The translations under genes were made by a program, and so were the position numbers. Positions 24,010-31,897 of a DNA stretch of 40,871 bases are shown one piece after another; positions within the stretch are counted from its first letter, which is position 1; the number at the start of each line of letters is the position of its first letter. The stretch is from UBA2561 sp964577275 (GTDB taxonomy: Bacteria > Bacteroidota > Bacteroidia > Cytophagales > Thermoflexibacteraceae): positions 1 to 40,871 of the forward strand of contig CAZNYR010000027.1 in assembly GCA_964577275.1 (NCBI GenBank), given 5' to 3'. Below the pieces are notes generated by a model. That model ran no database searches. It had not been told where the DNA came from and worked only from the letters and a program-made list of their open reading frames with translations.

Positions 24010-24256
24010 TTTTTTGTGTTTTTGAAGTGAATAAATTGATTTTGCTTCAAAAAAAGAGCGTTTCTGCGTAAGCTATTTACGCTGTTTCAATTTTAACCAA
24101 TTCAATGCCAGAAATTGGAAATTCCATGTTAAAAACATCAGAACAAATTGTTAAACGCACAATTTATCGCTTTTTGACCTCCTTTGCCCTTAGAACGTAA
24201 AATATGACGTAAAAGTTTGAAATCGACTGATTGTTAGGTACTTATCCCAAAAATGG

Positions 24257-24706
24257 TCAAGCCTTCTGTTCGAGCCAATACGCTTTAAATCCTTGATAAT
24301 CACGTAAATAGTCATCTGGCGAATATTCGGTCGAGGCAAAAACCATTTGCACCGCCGTATGAGAATATTCCATCGTGTGCCACACATTCGGCGGCACATA
24401 AACCCCTTGACTGGGGCGTTCCAGCACAAAAGTTCGGCAATCCGTGCCATCTGCCGATTCGGTTCTGACCGTGATTTTGCCCGCCACAGCTATCAATATC
24501 TGCTCGGTAAATTTGTGGGCGTGCCGTCCTCTGGTGATACTTTCGGGCGTGAAATAAGTCCAAAAAACCCGCTTGATTTCAAAGGGAACAGATTTGGAAT
24601 GCTCCGCCACAGAAATAAATCCGATGTCAGATTGTCCAATGGAGTTAAACTCAATGAGATGTGGTGCTTTCAAAATTAGGTTAAATTTGGTGTAATTTGA
24701 TGCCAA
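24257..24706 (-). CDS. FdtA/QdtA-like cupin (sugar 3,4-ketoisomerase family)
   Basis: The 149-residue single cupin contains RGRHAH (59-64), the metal or substrate histidine motif of dTDP-4-keto-6-deoxyglucose 3,4-ketoisomerases. It also has GVYVPPNVWHTMEY and the C-terminal VFASTEYSPDDYLRDYQGF, nearly diagnostic of the FdtA/WxcM family. These enzymes make dTDP-3-keto sugars for surface glycans. No dTDP-sugar gene is nearby, so the role is inferred only from the family. The start is TTG at 24706: no ATG or GTG exists between the upstream in-frame stop and the cupin fold, so either TTG is used or the start differs from the usual set. Confidence 0.85.
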   Translation of the reverse strand: MASNYTKFNLILKAPHLIEFNSIGQSDIGFISVAEHSKSVPFEIKRVFWTYFTPESITRGRHAHKFTEQILIAVAGKITVRTESADGTDCRTFVLERPSQGVYVPPNVWHTMEYSHTAVQMVFASTEYSPDDYLRDYQGFKAYWLEQKA

Positions 24707-24956
24707 AAATACGGTAGTTTATTAATTTAGACAAACTCAACCGTAGATTTCGATTCAAAATATCAACAAGGAACGCAAATATCGCCAATTTTTAGACACG
24801 GCGGCGTGTATTGCTTTTGCTCCTCCGAAAAAAATGAACTTCTATTTTAGGATATGAAACAAGATGAGGAGTACATTTTGAGGTGTACCAAAAAAAATAA
24901 CAAATAATTTTTTTTGCCATAAAATAAGTTTTAAGGCTTTTTTACCATTTTTGGGC

Positions 24957-25616
24957 TTAGTTTCTCTGACGCACCAAATAAAATCCACCGCTCGCCATCA
25001 ATAAAATCAGACTAAACCCCGTAAACCAAATTGCCCACCGTAAATGATGCAAAACTTCAATGCTCATGCCAGCAAATGCCTGACTTTGTGCCGATTTTTG
25101 GGCAATAATTTTGCGTAAATGCTGATGAATTTTGGCTTGTTGTGGGAGAATTTTATGTTTCAGAATTGCCTCCGCCCCGAACAGTTTGATTAAATCTTGA
25201 TAATCTGCTTGGGTCTTGAATTTTTGATGAATTTCGGTCAGTCCAAGCATCCAATTATCAGTTTCTGAAAAAATATCATCTATTTGATTTTTGGTCGAAG
25301 TATTTTCTATATCTGACATATAATCAGTAAGTTGGCTTCGTAGATTTGGATATTTTTGATACAAAATTTCCTGCAATACTTGCCGATTTTCCGTTTTTTC
25401 GGGCATATAAATAAGCGAGGTCGTAAGCCATCCTGCTTGGGTCAGTAAGCGGTCAAATTCATCTAATTTTTGACGATAAGGCTCATGCTTATCTTGTATA
25501 AATTGCGTGTTTTTCTGGAGAGCTTCGAGTTGGTGAAGCATATAAATACTGCCCAAAATTGTACAGAGGACAGCACACCAAATCAGGTTCGTGAGTTTGA
25601 AGTAATTTTTCATCAA
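24957..25616 (-). CDS. Two-helix membrane sensor with periplasmic four-helix bundle and no output domain
   Basis: The 219-residue protein has membrane helices at about 10-28 and 193-213. Between them lies a roughly 165-residue, wholly helical extracytoplasmic region with coiled segments (QDKHEPYRQKLDEFDRLL, FGAEAILKHKILPQQAKI). This is the layout of the 4HB_MCP ligand-binding half of chemoreceptors and histidine kinases. After the second helix only five residues remain (VRQRN), so no HAMP, kinase or methyl-accepting domain exists. I cannot tell whether it is a worn remnant or a working partner of another sensor. A complete kinase with a similar sensor half lies at 27948-29849. Confidence 0.7.
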   Translation of the reverse strand: MMKNYFKLTNLIWCAVLCTILGSIYMLHQLEALQKNTQFIQDKHEPYRQKLDEFDRLLTQAGWLTTSLIYMPEKTENRQVLQEILYQKYPNLRSQLTDYMSDIENTSTKNQIDDIFSETDNWMLGLTEIHQKFKTQADYQDLIKLFGAEAILKHKILPQQAKIHQHLRKIIAQKSAQSQAFAGMSIEVLHHLRWAIWFTGFSLILLMASGGFYLVRQRN

Positions 25617-25947
25617 TTTGTCGAGATTTATAAATGCGGGTGTATGTTTTTATTTTTACTATCAAAAAACATCCCGATTTCAAAAAATCTTAAAAATTAA
25701 ATGTAAGATTTGATTCTATTTCATAATTTTTTATGTTGGATGTATCCGAAAATCAATTTCATGAATGCCCAAATCTATCGGGCTTTGGCTAGCAAAATAG
25801 CCTCAAAAATTAGCCTGAACAAGACTTTAAGACCTCTTTTTTGAGAAAAGAACGATAAATTTTAGGGGTATTTTTGGCTAAAATTTGAAAAATTAAACGT
25901 ACTTTGCTTCGATTTAGGATACTAACTTTGACAAAGCAAAACAATAC
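25617..25947. other. 331-base intergenic region with divergent promoter signals
   Basis: The region separates the orphan sensor (minus) from the esterase (plus). It contains TAGATTTG on the minus strand (25770-25777), small stems GCCC/GGGC and GGCTA/TAGCC near 25768-25801, and the esterase promoter at its right end. I see no gene in it. Confidence 0.5.
25903..25930 (+). promoter_or_regulatory. Promoter for the esterase
   Basis: TTTG at 25903-25906 is followed after 16 bases by TAACTTTG at 25923-25930. The inner box is exact and the spacing is slightly short. It predicts a leader of only about 11 bases. Confidence 0.5.
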
Positions 25948-26679
25948 ATGAAACGAGAAATCACAGGTTGGTACAGCGAGCGATTGTACCGAAACATGGA
26001 AGTAGCTGTTTATGGACATTACGGGTTTGCGGTTTTGATGATTCCGACAGCGGGCGCAGATTTTTTGGAGTATGAGCGGTTTCATTTGCTGGAAACGCTC
26101 CGTCCGATGATTAATGAGGGTAGGTTTAAAGTTTTTTCCATTAACAGTGTCAATAACGAAAGTTGGATGAATAATCATGTGTCTGGACGTGTCAAATCGC
26201 TTTGGCAACAGGCTTATAATGAGTATATTATCCAAGAAGTTGTCCCTTTTATCCATCATCATTGTCAGGGTTTGACTCCGATTATTACGGTGGGGGCTTC
26301 TTTGGGCGCATTTCATGCCGTGAATCAGTTTTTTCGCCGCCCTGATATTTTTGCAGGCACTATCGGGATGAGTGGTTCGTATGATTTGAAGGATTATGCC
26401 AAAGGTCATTTTGACGATTTGGTCTATTTTAACTCGCCCATCGACTATATGTACCATAATCAAGACGAGCATAGCCTCAATTTGATGCGCCACCACAAAA
26501 AAATTATTATCGCCACAGGACAGGGGCAGTGGGAAAAACCTTCGGCTTCGATTGACTTTTCAAATATTTTACGACAAAAAGGCATCCCGCACGAACTCGA
26601 CCTCTGGGGACACGATATGCCTCACGATTGGGATACGTGGCGCAAAATGCTACCGTATTTCTTAGGCACTCGATTTTAA
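25948..26679 (+). CDS. Alpha/beta hydrolase, esterase D-like
   Basis: The 243-residue enzyme of the putative-esterase family (PF00756 type) has a nucleophile elbow GASLGAF with Ser118, the neighbouring segment FAGTIGMSGSYDL, and a C-terminal histidine region GHDMPHDWDTWRKMLPYFL that would supply the catalytic His. There is no signal peptide, so it is cytoplasmic. Related proteins are often labelled starvation-inducible or enterochelin-type esterases, but the substrate here is unknown. It has its own promoter and ends at a hairpin facing DprA. Confidence 0.85.
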   Translation: MKREITGWYSERLYRNMEVAVYGHYGFAVLMIPTAGADFLEYERFHLLETLRPMINEGRFKVFSINSVNNESWMNNHVSGRVKSLWQQAYNEYIIQEVVPFIHHHCQGLTPIITVGASLGAFHAVNQFFRRPDIFAGTIGMSGSYDLKDYAKGHFDDLVYFNSPIDYMYHNQDEHSLNLMRHHKKIIIATGQGQWEKPSASIDFSNILRQKGIPHELDLWGHDMPHDWDTWRKMLPYFLGTRF

Positions 26680-26693
26680 TTGATTGAAACAAT

Positions 26694-26724
26694 AACTCTC
26701 TAAGAGTCAGATACTTAGAGAGTT
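26694..26724. terminator. Bidirectional hairpin between esterase and dprA
   Basis: AACTCTCTAAG (26694-26704) pairs perfectly with CTTAGAGAGTT (26714-26724), loop 9. It abuts the DprA stop codon, and four T follow on the plus strand. Confidence 0.75.
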
Positions 26725-27822
26725 TTATGGATTTGTTTTTGCGAACCGTTTTCCGGGCAAAGTACAAACCAATCCTCTAAATTCCATATCTAACAGAACT
26801 CCTGCCAATTCGGAAGCCTGAATGCCTGTCTGCCACGAAAGTTGGTCGATGTGTACATTTTCGTATTTCATCAAAATATCGTACACCATTTTATCTTTTC
26901 CTTCCATTTCTGGCAATGTACTTTTTGCTCGAACAGGTGCATTTTCTGTGTCCCAATTCATCAATTCCTCTACATCATGTGCCGAGCTAATCAAATGCGC
27001 TTTATGCTGCTTTATCAGATTGTTACAGCCCACTGACGAAGCAGCATTAACACTACCGGGAACGGCACAAACCTGTCGATTATACGAATCCGCAATGCGC
27101 GCCGTGATTAATGCGCCACCTTTTTCTTTGGCTTCGACTACCAACGTAATGTCTGCCAGCCCTGCAATGATGCGGTTGCGTTCAGGAAAACGCAAGGCTT
27201 CGGGTTGCGTACCAAACTGATTTTCAGTCAATAAACCGCCATGTTGTGTGATTTGTCGAGCAACTTTTTCATGTTCGGAAGGATAAATTTTGTCCGTGCC
27301 TGTTCCCATCACTGCAATATTTGGCACACCATATTCGATTGCCGAGCGATGCGCTTGTATGTCAATTCCATAAGCCAAACCACTGATAATCAATAAATTG
27401 TCTTTTTTAATTTCTCGAATCAATTTATCGGTAAATTCTCGTCCGTAATTAGTCGCATTTCGAGTACCCACGATTGCGAGTGTTTTTTGAGTATTCAAAT
27501 CGGCATTGCCCTGATAAAATAGCAAAATGGGCGAATCTTTAATATTTTTGAGGCGGTCGGGGTAATTTTCATCCGTAAAAAACAAAATATCGGTTTGATA
27601 TTGCTCGGCTTGGCGAATAATTTTTTCGGCTTCTTCAAAGGGATTTGCCGTCAGAATCGACTTGGCTATTTTTTCGCCGATGCCATCGACAGCCAACAAG
27701 TGTTGTTTTTGTGCCTTGAGTATGTTTTCTGCTGAACCAAAATATTTTAACAAATTTTTGGCAGTTATATTCCCAACATAAGGAAGTAAGCTAAGTGCAA
27801 CTTGGTATAATTTTTCGGACAT
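26725..27822 (-). CDS. dprA: DNA-processing protein DprA
   Basis: DprA binds single-stranded DNA taken up in transformation, loads RecA and shields the strand. The 365 residues show an N-terminal helix-hairpin-helix region (GNITAKNLLKYFGSAENIL, LLAVDGIGEKIAKSIL), the Rossmann core with VGTRNATNYG (about 118-127), ISGLAYGIDIQAHRSA (146-161), GTGTDKIYP, PERNRIIAGL, and a C-terminal winged helix (VYDILMKYENVHIDQLSWQTG) ending in a family-typical LPGKRF. All domains are complete. No other competence gene is nearby. Its presence does not prove natural transformation, since dprA is near universal. Confidence 0.95.
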   Translation of the reverse strand: MSEKLYQVALSLLPYVGNITAKNLLKYFGSAENILKAQKQHLLAVDGIGEKIAKSILTANPFEEAEKIIRQAEQYQTDILFFTDENYPDRLKNIKDSPILLFYQGNADLNTQKTLAIVGTRNATNYGREFTDKLIREIKKDNLLIISGLAYGIDIQAHRSAIEYGVPNIAVMGTGTDKIYPSEHEKVARQITQHGGLLTENQFGTQPEALRFPERNRIIAGLADITLVVEAKEKGGALITARIADSYNRQVCAVPGSVNAASSVGCNNLIKQHKAHLISSAHDVEELMNWDTENAPVRAKSTLPEMEGKDKMVYDILMKYENVHIDQLSWQTGIQASELAGVLLDMEFRGLVCTLPGKRFAKTNP

Positions 27823-27947
27823 TCTTCGAGCGGTAATTTTTGACTAATTTCTTGACAACGCATCGCCAAAAATAAGAAAACCTCCGAAGTAAAAAAATCA
27901 TATCGAAATATTTTATTAACTCTTGCTCATGCTTGAACCGCAATGAT

Positions 27948-29849
27948 TTATGCCGAAATATGCTTTGGTTTTTTCATAACTTCCTGACGGATAGGCGATT
28001 CTATTCCTTCATAACACGGCAAAGTAAACATAAATTCTGTGCCTTTACCCAGCTCACTGCTGACATAAATATCGCCATCCAGCTTGTCCAAAAATTCTTT
28101 GCAAAGCAATAATCCCAAGCCCGACCCTTTTTCCGAGCGTGTGCCTCTGGTGGTAAATTTCTCGTCCAGTCTGAAGAGGCGTTCAATGTTTTCGTCCGAA
28201 ATTCCCACGCCCGAATCAATCACTTTGATATGTATTTCTTGGCGAACTTGCTCACAAATTATTCGGATACTGCCGCCTTCCTCCGTGAACTTTAAGGCAT
28301 TGGAAATCATATTTCTAAAAATAAAATGTAGGATATTTTTATCTGTCCAAACAAAGACATTTTTTTTGCATAAATTTTCCAAATTAATAATTTTTTCGAT
28401 CGCGCGCTGTTGGAACAATTCACAATTTTTTTCGGCTACCTCAAAGACCGAAACTTTGTTCATCTCGACCTCCAGCCCGTTCGTTTGTGCTAATGCCCAT
28501 TGTAGCAAATTATTAGTCAAATCATACAGATTATTCACCGAAGAACTCATGTCTTTGGTCAGATTTTTGATTTCTTCGGGCGAAAATCCATCGGCGTGTT
28601 CGCTCAAAATATCCAAAAAACCACGCAAAGTATTGAAAGGACCTCGTAAATCATGCGAAATAATCGAAAAGAATTTATCCTTCACCAAGTTCATCTCTCG
28701 GAGTTGCGCCTCAGAATCCGCTAATTTTTGGTTGGTAGTTTCCAAAAGAAGATTTTTTTCTTCCAAAATTTCATGTTTTTTATTTAATTCTTTAATATTT
28801 TGACGAAGTTTATGTATCATCAAATTAAAATTATTGGTTAATTTGCCTACCTCATCTTTGGAATTGGTCTGAATCAAGGCAACCCGATTATCAAAATTCG
28901 TTTCAATCAGGCGGTCAATCGTATAGGATAATCGCCGCAAAGGACGAGTTAAAGTGTTGGCAATCAAGAAACTAAAGATAATCGCACTGATAAAAATAAA
29001 GGCAATAACCTGAATCAGGGTGGTGGTGGTTTCTGCCAAGATTTCCTCCCGTTTTTGTTCCACATCCATCAAAATCCCGGACAAAATGCGCTCCAGCAAT
29101 TCGGTTTGTTCTTTGAGGGCGTGCGCCAGCCCAACCGTTTCACGTGTGCCGATTTGTTGGTCATAATCGACTACTTTCTTGAAAATGGCTAAATAATTTT
29201 CTAATAAATATCGTGATTCATCAGGCAAATTTTTGGCTAATAAACTTTCGATTTTGCGTTCCAATTTTTGTGCATACGCCAAATCATTCCGAATAATATA
29301 ATCTTTTTCGTGTCTTCGGAGCATCAAAATATCACTTAACAAAAGTCCAAGTTGCTGATTATCTTCGAGTTGATGAACATTTTTTCGCATCGCCCCGACT
29401 GCACCATAATCCTTGAAGCCACGCTCCTTGATTTTCTGAATCATGATTTTGTACAACGAATCGTACACCGCCAGTCCAATCGCCACCGAATCAATGCGTT
29501 CGGAAATCTGAAAATCAGCCGTAACTTCATTGGCTTGTAAAACACTCATTTTCAGGGCTATATCTTGATAACCTTCTTCGTGCTTGCGTAAATACGGGCT
29601 TTTACCTGTTTCATAAAACAAAGGATTAATGGTTTCGTACATCAAAAATTTACGGTCATAACCAATAATATTTTTTGCCGTAATTTGCAGATTATCAACC
29701 TGATGCGTGAGCGTATGCAGTTTATCTAATTCCAGATAAAACCAAAAACCCACCATAGAAATTACGCCTGCCAAGCCCAGCAATAACAAGTATGATGCAA
29801 GAAGTTTATGTAATATTTTTTTTAGTCGCATGATGATGGTTTGTTTCAT
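27948..29849 (-). CDS. Membrane sensor histidine kinase with HAMP domain
   Basis: The 633-residue kinase has a first membrane helix (about 20-38), an extracytoplasmic helical sensor of about 235 residues, a second helix (about 273-298), HAMP (TRPLRRLSYTIDRLIE onward), and a coiled coil. The phosphoacceptor His399 is in FFSIISHDLRGPF. The ATPase domain has MISNALKFT (N box), DSGVGI (G1) and GSGLGLLLCKEF (G2). It autophosphorylates on sensing an unknown outside signal. No response regulator gene is in the window, so its partner is elsewhere. ATGs at 29849 and 29831 both fit. A TACCTTTG box and a TTGTAA-n3-TTACAA palindrome lie upstream. It is a single-gene unit. Confidence 0.94.
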   Translation of the reverse strand: MKQTIIMRLKKILHKLLASYLLLLGLAGVISMVGFWFYLELDKLHTLTHQVDNLQITAKNIIGYDRKFLMYETINPLFYETGKSPYLRKHEEGYQDIALKMSVLQANEVTADFQISERIDSVAIGLAVYDSLYKIMIQKIKERGFKDYGAVGAMRKNVHQLEDNQQLGLLLSDILMLRRHEKDYIIRNDLAYAQKLERKIESLLAKNLPDESRYLLENYLAIFKKVVDYDQQIGTRETVGLAHALKEQTELLERILSGILMDVEQKREEILAETTTTLIQVIAFIFISAIIFSFLIANTLTRPLRRLSYTIDRLIETNFDNRVALIQTNSKDEVGKLTNNFNLMIHKLRQNIKELNKKHEILEEKNLLLETTNQKLADSEAQLREMNLVKDKFFSIISHDLRGPFNTLRGFLDILSEHADGFSPEEIKNLTKDMSSSVNNLYDLTNNLLQWALAQTNGLEVEMNKVSVFEVAEKNCELFQQRAIEKIINLENLCKKNVFVWTDKNILHFIFRNMISNALKFTEEGGSIRIICEQVRQEIHIKVIDSGVGISDENIERLFRLDEKFTTRGTRSEKGSGLGLLLCKEFLDKLDGDIYVSSELGKGTEFMFTLPCYEGIESPIRQEVMKKPKHISA

Positions 29850-29917
29850 TGAAACAACTCAAATGTTAAAATGCTATAAATCCGTGATTTATAAATCTCT
29901 AACGCTCAAATTTTATA

Positions 29918-29925
29918 CAAAGGTA
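29918..29925 (-). promoter_or_regulatory. Promoter -7 box for the histidine kinase
   Basis: The minus strand reads TACCTTTG. No well-placed TTTG at -33 is seen, which could mean that the promoter needs an activator. Confidence 0.5.
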
Positions 29926-29965
29926 AATGCCAAATACGACATTTATGGGCTTTCTATTTTAAGTT

Positions 29966-29982
29966 ATTGTAAACATTACAAT
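29966..29982. promoter_or_regulatory. Operator-like palindrome ATTGTAA-n3-TTACAAT
   Basis: A perfect 7-base inverted repeat has a 3-base spacer. It is centred about 50 bases upstream of the -7 box of the kinase gene, where an activator or repressor would bind. The binding protein is unknown. Confidence 0.4.
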
Positions 29983-30071
29983 CCAAAAAAATGAGATTTA
30001 CTTCTTGCAAGGTAATGAGAATGGATGAAATATAATTTGTAGGTGTGCTAAAAAACTCGACTCAAAAAATG

Positions 30072-30108
30072 AAAAAACGACTTACCAAATTTCTTTTGTA
30101 AGTCGTTT
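30072..30108 (-). terminator. Terminator of the tRNA-Arg transcript, with a duplicated arm
   Basis: On the minus strand GACTTAC pairs with GTAAGTC and runs into six T. The arm GTAAGTCGTTT is repeated in tandem (30098-30108, 30109-30118), so either copy can pair with the single opposite arm. Confidence 0.8.
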
Positions 30109-30129
30109 GTAAGTCGTTGATTATCAGTG

Positions 30130-30203
30130 TGTACCCGACAGGACTCGAACCTGTAACCTCCTGATTCGTAGTCAGGGACTCTATCCAATTAAGCTACGGG
30201 TAC
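30130..30203 (-). tRNA. tRNA-Arg (anticodon ACG)
   Basis: The 74-base cloverleaf has acceptor arm GTACCCG with CGGGTAC and anticodon stem CCTGA/TCAGG around the loop CTACGAA, giving anticodon ACG, whose A34 is normally edited to inosine to read CGU, CGC and CGA. The T arm is ACAGG/CCTGT with TTCGAGT. The discriminator is A and the 3' CCA is not encoded. It has its own promoter and terminator. Confidence 0.96.
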
Positions 30204-30225
30204 GTGTTTTTCGGATTTGAGATTG

Positions 30226-30256
30226 CAAAGGTAATACTTTTGTCTGTAATCACAAA
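30226..30256 (-). promoter_or_regulatory. Promoter for tRNA-Arg
   Basis: On the minus strand TTTG (30253-30256), 19 bases, TACCTTTG (30226-30233): a full match to the Bacteroidota consensus. It places the transcription start about 16 bases before the tRNA. Confidence 0.8.
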
Positions 30257-30257
30257 T

Positions 30258-30298
30258 AAAACTTTGATAAAGTTCAATGAAGACCTCATCAAAGTTTT
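30258..30298 (-). terminator. Hairpin downstream of ndk
   Basis: AAAACTTTGAT (30258-30268) pairs perfectly with ATCAAAGTTTT (30288-30298), loop 19. It ends ndk transcription just before the tRNA promoter, with which it is nearly contiguous. Confidence 0.6.
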
Positions 30299-30316
30299 TA
30301 CGGGTTTGGCGTTTTC

Positions 30317-30736
30317 TTAGAATTGTTCGGTTGCCGAAAAGAAAAATGCGCCTTCGATTTGTGCATTTTCATCCGAATCCGAACCGTGAACGGCATTCGC
30401 TTCAATAGAAGTCGCAAATAATTTTCGGATTGTACCTTCGGCGGCTTCGGCAGGATTGGTTGCACCAATTAATTTTCTGAAATCTGCTACGGCGTTATCT
30501 TTTTCCAAAATCATCGCAATAATTGCCCCTGAAGACATATAAGCACACAAGTCGTTATAAAAAGGACGCTCTTGGTGAACGGCGTAGAATTGTCCTGCGC
30601 GTTCGGGGGTTAATTTCGTAACTTTTGCCGAAATAATTCGGAAACCCTCCTGCTCAATCATTTTGATAATTGCACCACTATTGCCCGCACCGAATGCGTC
30701 TGGCTTAATCATGGTGAACGTTCGATTCGTTGCCAT
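30317..30736 (-). CDS. ndk: Nucleoside diphosphate kinase
   Basis: Ndk moves the gamma phosphate from ATP to other nucleoside diphosphates through a phosphohistidine. The 139 residues match the family throughout: RTFTMIKPDAFGAGNSGAII at the start, and the active-site His117 in NAVHGSDSDENAQIE. The length is normal for the cytosolic bacterial enzyme. A full consensus promoter lies 37 bases upstream of the ATG. It sits in a short row of single-gene units (ndk, tRNA-Arg). Confidence 0.97.
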   Translation of the reverse strand: MATNRTFTMIKPDAFGAGNSGAIIKMIEQEGFRIISAKVTKLTPERAGQFYAVHQERPFYNDLCAYMSSGAIIAMILEKDNAVADFRKLIGATNPAEAAEGTIRKLFATSIEANAVHGSDSDENAQIEGAFFFSATEQF

Positions 30737-30772
30737 ATTTTTTTTAGGTTTAATTCGATTTTAATGACTTTG

Positions 30773-30802
30773 CAAAGGTAAACGTTAATTTGAGTTCACA
30801 AA
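30773..30802 (-). promoter_or_regulatory. Promoter for ndk
   Basis: On the minus strand TTTG (30799-30802), 18 bases, TACCTTTG (30773-30780). The expected start of transcription is about 30 bases before the ATG. Confidence 0.75.
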
Positions 30803-31062
30803 AATCAAGGCAATAAAAACTTATCATTTAAAAGATACCCCCTCAGTAAATAACATAAATCACTAACACTAAGAAGAAACCACCAAAAAGGCATCATCAA
30901 ATGTGAATGAAATGTTAAAGCTAAGAAAATTTGGCATTTTGTATTTTTTACAAAAACCCTTCAAAAATCTTAGATTCCGAAGCCTTTGTGTGGTTTTTAC
31001 TACATTTAAAATTGCTAAAAACTTATAAAGATACAAGGATTTTATAAAAAAACCAAATGTTT
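30803..31062. other. Intergenic stretch without visible features
   Basis: The DNA between the divergent ndk and lysozyme promoters is A/T-rich. I see no open frame, repeat or hairpin in it that deserves a call. Confidence 0.5.
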
Positions 31063-31095
31063 TTTGATTTTTTGTAAAAATATATTCTACCTTTG
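31063..31095 (+). promoter_or_regulatory. Promoter for the lysozyme gene
   Basis: TTTG (31063-31066), 21 bases, TACCTTTG (31088-31095): a full match in both boxes and spacing. The start of transcription is expected near 31102. Confidence 0.8.
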
Positions 31096-31104
31096 CCCCA
31101 GCAA

Positions 31105-31142
31105 GGCACGAGCTAACTTATGGTTAGTTCAAAATATGTGCC
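31105..31142 (+). promoter_or_regulatory. Structured 5' leader of the lysozyme mRNA
   Basis: GGCAC (31105-31109) pairs with GTGCC (31138-31142). Inside, GAGCTAAC (31110-31117) pairs with GTTAGTTC (31123-31130). This gives a stacked 13-pair stem with a one-sided 7-base bulge, starting within a few bases of the predicted transcript start and ending 25 bases before the ATG. Confidence 0.5.
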
Positions 31143-31167
31143 AAATGTTTTACCAAAGCTTTAATAT

Positions 31168-31848
31168 ATGAAAAAGATATTCATCACGGGCGTTTTGTCG
31201 CTGTTATCTTGTTTCAAGATTTTCGCACCCGACGAAGCTAATGCGTTAGTATCTGAATCAACCATGGTCGAGCCTATCATACTCAATGAGGCAAAACACA
31301 AAGACGACCAAAAAAGTAGCGGCATAGAACCCGAAAAAGCAACCTCAAAGGAAGTTGCTGCCGATGTGCAATCAGAGGATGACATTCATATTCCTCCCAC
31401 AGCAGCCAGCAACAGCCACGAAATCACATGGGATAGCATCATGAGCGTCATCAAAAAGAGCGAAAGCCTCCAATTAGACCCTTATGTTTGTCCCGCAGGA
31501 TATTGGACGGTCGGATATGGACACCTCATTACCAGCCAAGACCAATATTTGATGAATGGCATTACCAAAAAACAAGCGGACTCGCTACTCCGCAAAGATT
31601 TAGGATATTGTGAGAATTTCGTTAAGAAACATCTCAAACTCAAAGGGAATCAGCTCAAAGCCATTTCGTTGTTTTGCTTTGCCTTTGGTTCAGCCAAGTT
31701 GTACCGAAGTACCATGTACAAAAAAATCAAGGCAGGCGAACCGATTGACGATGAAATCGTGAAATGGTGTAAATTGAACGGCAGAAAAAGCAAACGACTG
31801 CTCAAAGCCCGACAATTAGAGTTAGCACTTTATAATAGTGGCAATTAA
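31168..31848 (+). CDS. GH24 phage-type lysozyme with an export signal
   Basis: The 226-residue protein has a signal region with possible lipobox LLSC (Cys15), then an acidic low-complexity linker to about residue 85, then a glycoside hydrolase 24 domain. The T4 lysozyme triad Glu11-Asp20-Thr26 aligns to Glu99-Cys108-Thr114 in KKSESLQLDPYVCPAGYWTVGYGH, with identical spacing. A Cys at the Asp position is common in phage endolysins, and to my knowledge the T4 D20C mutant is active, so activity is expected. It would cut peptidoglycan between MurNAc and GlcNAc. No phage gene is near, so it looks domesticated for cell-wall turnover or attack on neighbours. It has a strong promoter, a structured leader and a terminator. 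Confidence 0.87.
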   Translation: MKKIFITGVLSLLSCFKIFAPDEANALVSESTMVEPIILNEAKHKDDQKSSGIEPEKATSKEVAADVQSEDDIHIPPTAASNSHEITWDSIMSVIKKSESLQLDPYVCPAGYWTVGYGHLITSQDQYLMNGITKKQADSLLRKDLGYCENFVKKHLKLKGNQLKAISLFCFAFGSAKLYRSTMYKKIKAGEPIDDEIVKWCKLNGRKSKRLLKARQLELALYNSGN

Positions 31849-31897
31849 TTCCTTTTCTGACTAAACTACTTATCAAAATACGACAAAATTTACAAAC

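Noticed and set aside
25810..26496. A 228-residue open frame on the minus strand over the esterase
   Set aside because: It is the reverse shadow of the esterase, which has a catalytic motif and its own promoter.
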